Positions 6,207 to 8,148 of a stretch of 8,148 nt of DNA are shown piece by piece. The position numbers and the translations under genes were made by a program. Each line of letters opens with the position of its first letter. The stretch's first letter is position 1. Under the pieces are notes generated by a model. It was not told the DNA's origin. It searched no databases and saw only the letters and a program-made list of their open reading frames with translations. Source of the stretch: Bacteroidaceae bacterium (GTDB taxonomy: Bacteria; Bacteroidota; Bacteroidia; Bacteroidales; Bacteroidaceae); NCBI GenBank assembly GCA_017961965.1, contig JAGCWG010000002.1, forward strand, positions 1 to 8,148, in the 5' to 3' direction.

Positions 6207-7622
6207 CTAATATAATCCAATTAATTTGAGAATGTCGTTGAGGTTTGCCCAAAGCATAAGACCGAGGAGCAACCACATGCCGACAATCTGAATCTTTTCA
6301 AGGAACTTGTCGCTTGGCTTCTTACCTGTACACATCTCAAAGACGGTAATAATAGCATGACCGCCATCAAGGGCAGGTATTGGAAGAAGGTTCATCACTC
6401 CGAGTGCTACGCTAAGGAATGCTGTCATATCCCAGAACTTAGCCCAATCCCATACAGGAGAGAATATCTTGCCGATACCGATGAAACCGCCAACACTCTT
6501 TGCTCCCTTCTTAGTGAATAGGTACTTCAACTGGTCAACATAGCTTTTCATCACGTTCCAGCCATGCTCTATTCCAGCAGGGAAAGACTCGAAGAAACCA
6601 TAATGTTTGACGGTAACCTTGTCTTCGTAAGGCATCTTATTGACAATTCCAAGTTGGAAATTTGCATCAAGAATAGCTTTGATAGTATCCTTATCATTCA
6701 CCACGAGAGTAATGCTTCTCTGCTTGAGTGAATCTGCATGAGTCGATTTTTCATCGAGTACGTCTTGAAGGAGAAGAGTCTGATACTTAACATCGTTATG
6801 GTCAGCTACAACTTTTCCGTTGATAGATGTAATCTTGTCACCTTTCTTAAGTCCAATCTTCTCGGCTGGACTTCCCGGGAATATGCTGTCGATACAACTT
6901 GGCATACGAATCTCTGCATATATAGGCTCCTGTTCCATCATGTCGAGAAGGCTCATCTCTTGTGGGAGAACGATGACTTCCTTCTTTCCATTACGAAGAA
7001 CGGTTACAGTCTTAGCGTTTGAGATATCCTGAAGTCTGGCAGTCTTCCAAGAGATAACCTCCTCATCATCAATATGTGTGATGATGTCGCCATCCTTGAA
7101 TCCGTCTTCCTTGGCAGCAGCAGAGAACTTCATACCGTATGTCATGTCTGTACTCTTGACATACTCTGTTCCTTTCACATAGAGTGCCATAGAATAGATA
7201 ACGAAAGCAGTAATGAAGTTCATGATAACTCCACCAAGCATGATGAACAGACGTTGCCAAGCCTTCTTTGTACGGAACTCCCAAGGCTGTGCAGGCTTTT
7301 CCAACTGCTTCTTGTCCATTGACTCGTCAATCATTCCTGATATCTTGACATAGCCACCGAGTGGAATCCAACCAATACCGTACTCTGTTCCCTCGTACTC
7401 GTATTCGCCATCCTCTTTCTTTGTTACTGGTTGCTTGCCCATGAGCTTGCGGAACCAGTTAGAGTATGTGCTGAAGATATGAAATTTATAGTCGAAGAAG
7501 AGATAGAACTTCTCTACTCGTGTCTTAAAGAGTTTAGCAAAGAAGAAGTGTCCTCCTTCGTGTAGTATTACCAAGAGTGAGAGGGCTGCTATCAACTGTG
7601 CGCCCTGAATTAGCCATTCCAT
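6207..7622 (-). CDS. rseP: RIP metalloprotease RseP (site-2 protease family)
   Basis: RseP is an inner-membrane zinc protease that cuts transmembrane segments. In proteobacteria it cleaves anti-sigma factor RseA and leftover signal peptides; its substrates in this organism are unknown. The 471-residue product has the catalytic H-E-G-G-H (H21, E22, H25) in the first transmembrane helix and the second metal site in N-L-L-P-I-P-A-L-D-G-G-H (411-422, ligand D419) in a late helix. It also has a G-W-I-P-L-G-G-Y-V-K membrane-associated loop (84-93), a second helix near 126-148, and a hydrophobic C-terminus (446-458). Two PDZ-like regions lie between the helices, the second clearest at S-P-A-E-K-I-G-L-K-K-G-D-K-I (251-264). 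It is slightly longer than E. coli RseP, partly through a polar insert around 40-80. It follows dxr by 89 bases; dxr-rseP adjacency is common across bacteria. Identification is secure. Confidence 0.95.
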   Translation of the reverse strand: MEWLIQGAQLIAALSLLVILHEGGHFFFAKLFKTRVEKFYLFFDYKFHIFSTYSNWFRKLMGKQPVTKKEDGEYEYEGTEYGIGWIPLGGYVKISGMIDESMDKKQLEKPAQPWEFRTKKAWQRLFIMLGGVIMNFITAFVIYSMALYVKGTEYVKSTDMTYGMKFSAAAKEDGFKDGDIITHIDDEEVISWKTARLQDISNAKTVTVLRNGKKEVIVLPQEMSLLDMMEQEPIYAEIRMPSCIDSIFPGSPAEKIGLKKGDKITSINGKVVADHNDVKYQTLLLQDVLDEKSTHADSLKQRSITLVVNDKDTIKAILDANFQLGIVNKMPYEDKVTVKHYGFFESFPAGIEHGWNVMKSYVDQLKYLFTKKGAKSVGGFIGIGKIFSPVWDWAKFWDMTAFLSVALGVMNLLPIPALDGGHAIITVFEMCTGKKPSDKFLEKIQIVGMWLLLGLMLWANLNDILKLIGLY

Positions 7623-7684
7623 TGGATATATTGTTTGTTTCTTATATTAACGTAAGTTTTTGTCTTTTATTGTGTGAATGTTTC

Positions 7685-7705
7685 ATAACCGTACGCGGCG
7701 GTTAT
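7685..7705. other. Stem-loop just downstream of dxr
   Basis: A perfect seven-pair inverted repeat, ATAACCG (7685-7691) with CGGTTAT (7699-7705), encloses a seven-base GC-rich loop and begins six bases after the dxr stop in the transcribed direction. On the minus strand it is followed by GAAACATTC, not a U-tract. It is therefore more likely a 3'-end or processing structure, or a weak attenuator within the dxr-rseP transcript, than a full terminator. The remaining part of the 89-base spacer is AT-rich and shows no clear promoter. Confidence 0.4.
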
Positions 7706-7711
7706 ATGTGA

Positions 7712-8148
7712 TTAGAGCAGACTTGCAGCAAAGGCGCGTGCTTCCTTGTCCGTTGCAAGATAGTTCTCGAGAGTGTCAACCGTGTTGAACGCTACGTTCT
7801 GCATGGTCTTCTCGATAATCTCGCTTATACGTGTGTAAGGAATCTTATCCTCGATGAAGGCACGGTTCACAATCTCGTTGGCAGCATTCACGATACAAGG
7901 CATGTTACCGCCCTGACGTAATGCCTCGTATGCGAGTGCAAGACAAGGGAAACGCTTTGTGTCTGGTTCCTCAAACGTGAGGCTCTGCATCTTGAAGAGG
8001 TCAAGACGGTCGCCGTTGAGCGTGAGTCGCTTAGGATAAGAGAAGGCATACTGGATAGGGAGACGCATATCTGGTACTCCGAGTTGTGCCTTAACCGCTC
8101 CGTCCTCAAACTGTACTGCAGAATGGATGACACTCTGTGGATGTACGA
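7712..8148 (-). CDS. dxr: 1-deoxy-D-xylulose 5-phosphate reductoisomerase, C-terminal part (cut by window edge)
   Basis: Dxr makes 2-C-methyl-D-erythritol 4-phosphate from DXP with NADPH, the first committed step of the MEP pathway, in the cytosol. The frame is open to the right edge; reading from the first full codon (ending at 8146) shows 144 residues before TAA. The internal ATG at 8066-8068 is not the start, because the frame upstream encodes conserved family sequence: V-H-P-Q-S-V-I-H-S, with the flexible-loop histidine region, then D-G-A-V-K-A-Q-L-G-V-P-D-M-R-L-P-I-Q. Further on come N-A-A-N-E-I-V-N-R-A-F and a helical C-terminus, both typical of the family. The N-terminal NADPH-binding domain and the remaining metal-binding residues lie outside the window. 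It heads the visible minus-strand run; any promoter is beyond the right edge. Its pathway partner ispF lies at the far end of the same run. Confidence 0.95.
   Translation of the reverse strand, partial: VHPQSVIHSAVQFEDGAVKAQLGVPDMRLPIQYAFSYPKRLTLNGDRLDLFKMQSLTFEEPDTKRFPCLALAYEALRQGGNMPCIVNAANEIVNRAFIEDKIPYTRISEIIEKTMQNVAFNTVDTLENYLATDKEARAFAASLL

Noticed and set aside
7712..8068. A complete 118-residue protein starting at the ATG at 8068
   Set aside because: The frame stays open upstream to the window edge and encodes conserved Dxr sequence, so this ATG is an internal methionine of a truncated dxr.

Overview
The window looks like a chromosomal core region of a Bacteroidota species, most probably Prevotellaceae (Prevotella/Segatella-like). 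The evidence is the type IX secretion (T9SS) genes porU and porV, starts preceded by A/T-rich leaders without a Shine-Dalgarno motif, Bacteroidota-type versions of RseP and Dxr, and moderate GC content. The genus is inferred from overall protein character and is not proven.

Layout. At the left edge, the last 46 residues of a plus-strand membrane protein (possibly the menaquinone prenyltransferase MenA) end at 142, followed by a stem-loop terminator. Everything else lies on the minus strand. Read in the direction of transcription (right to left) the order is: dxr (3' part only, entering from the right edge), rseP, a fumarylacetoacetate hydrolase (FAH) family gene, porU, porV and ispF. The gaps are 89, 86, 43, 131 and 160 bases, with no clear terminator inside the run, so one long operon or overlapping transcripts are plausible. 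There is no gene-free stretch longer than about 160 bases.

How the genes fit together. dxr and ispF catalyse two steps of the MEP isoprenoid pathway, and the left-edge gene, if it is menA, would use a polyprenyl product of that pathway. rseP is an inner-membrane site-2 protease. porU and porV encode partners in the outer-membrane attachment complex of the T9SS: PorV is the barrel that shuttles cargo, and PorU is the sortase that removes the C-terminal sorting domain and attaches cargo to A-LPS. The FAH-like gene has no obvious link to either theme.

The least explained DNA lies between the genes. A pair of GC-rich inverted repeats separates porV from ispF, and an AT-rich imperfect palindrome with nested direct repeats fills the rseP-FAH gap. 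Both look like small dispersed repeat elements. I found no mobile element, CRISPR array, RNA gene or defence system, and no convincing previously undescribed system. The coding content is ordinary core genome.
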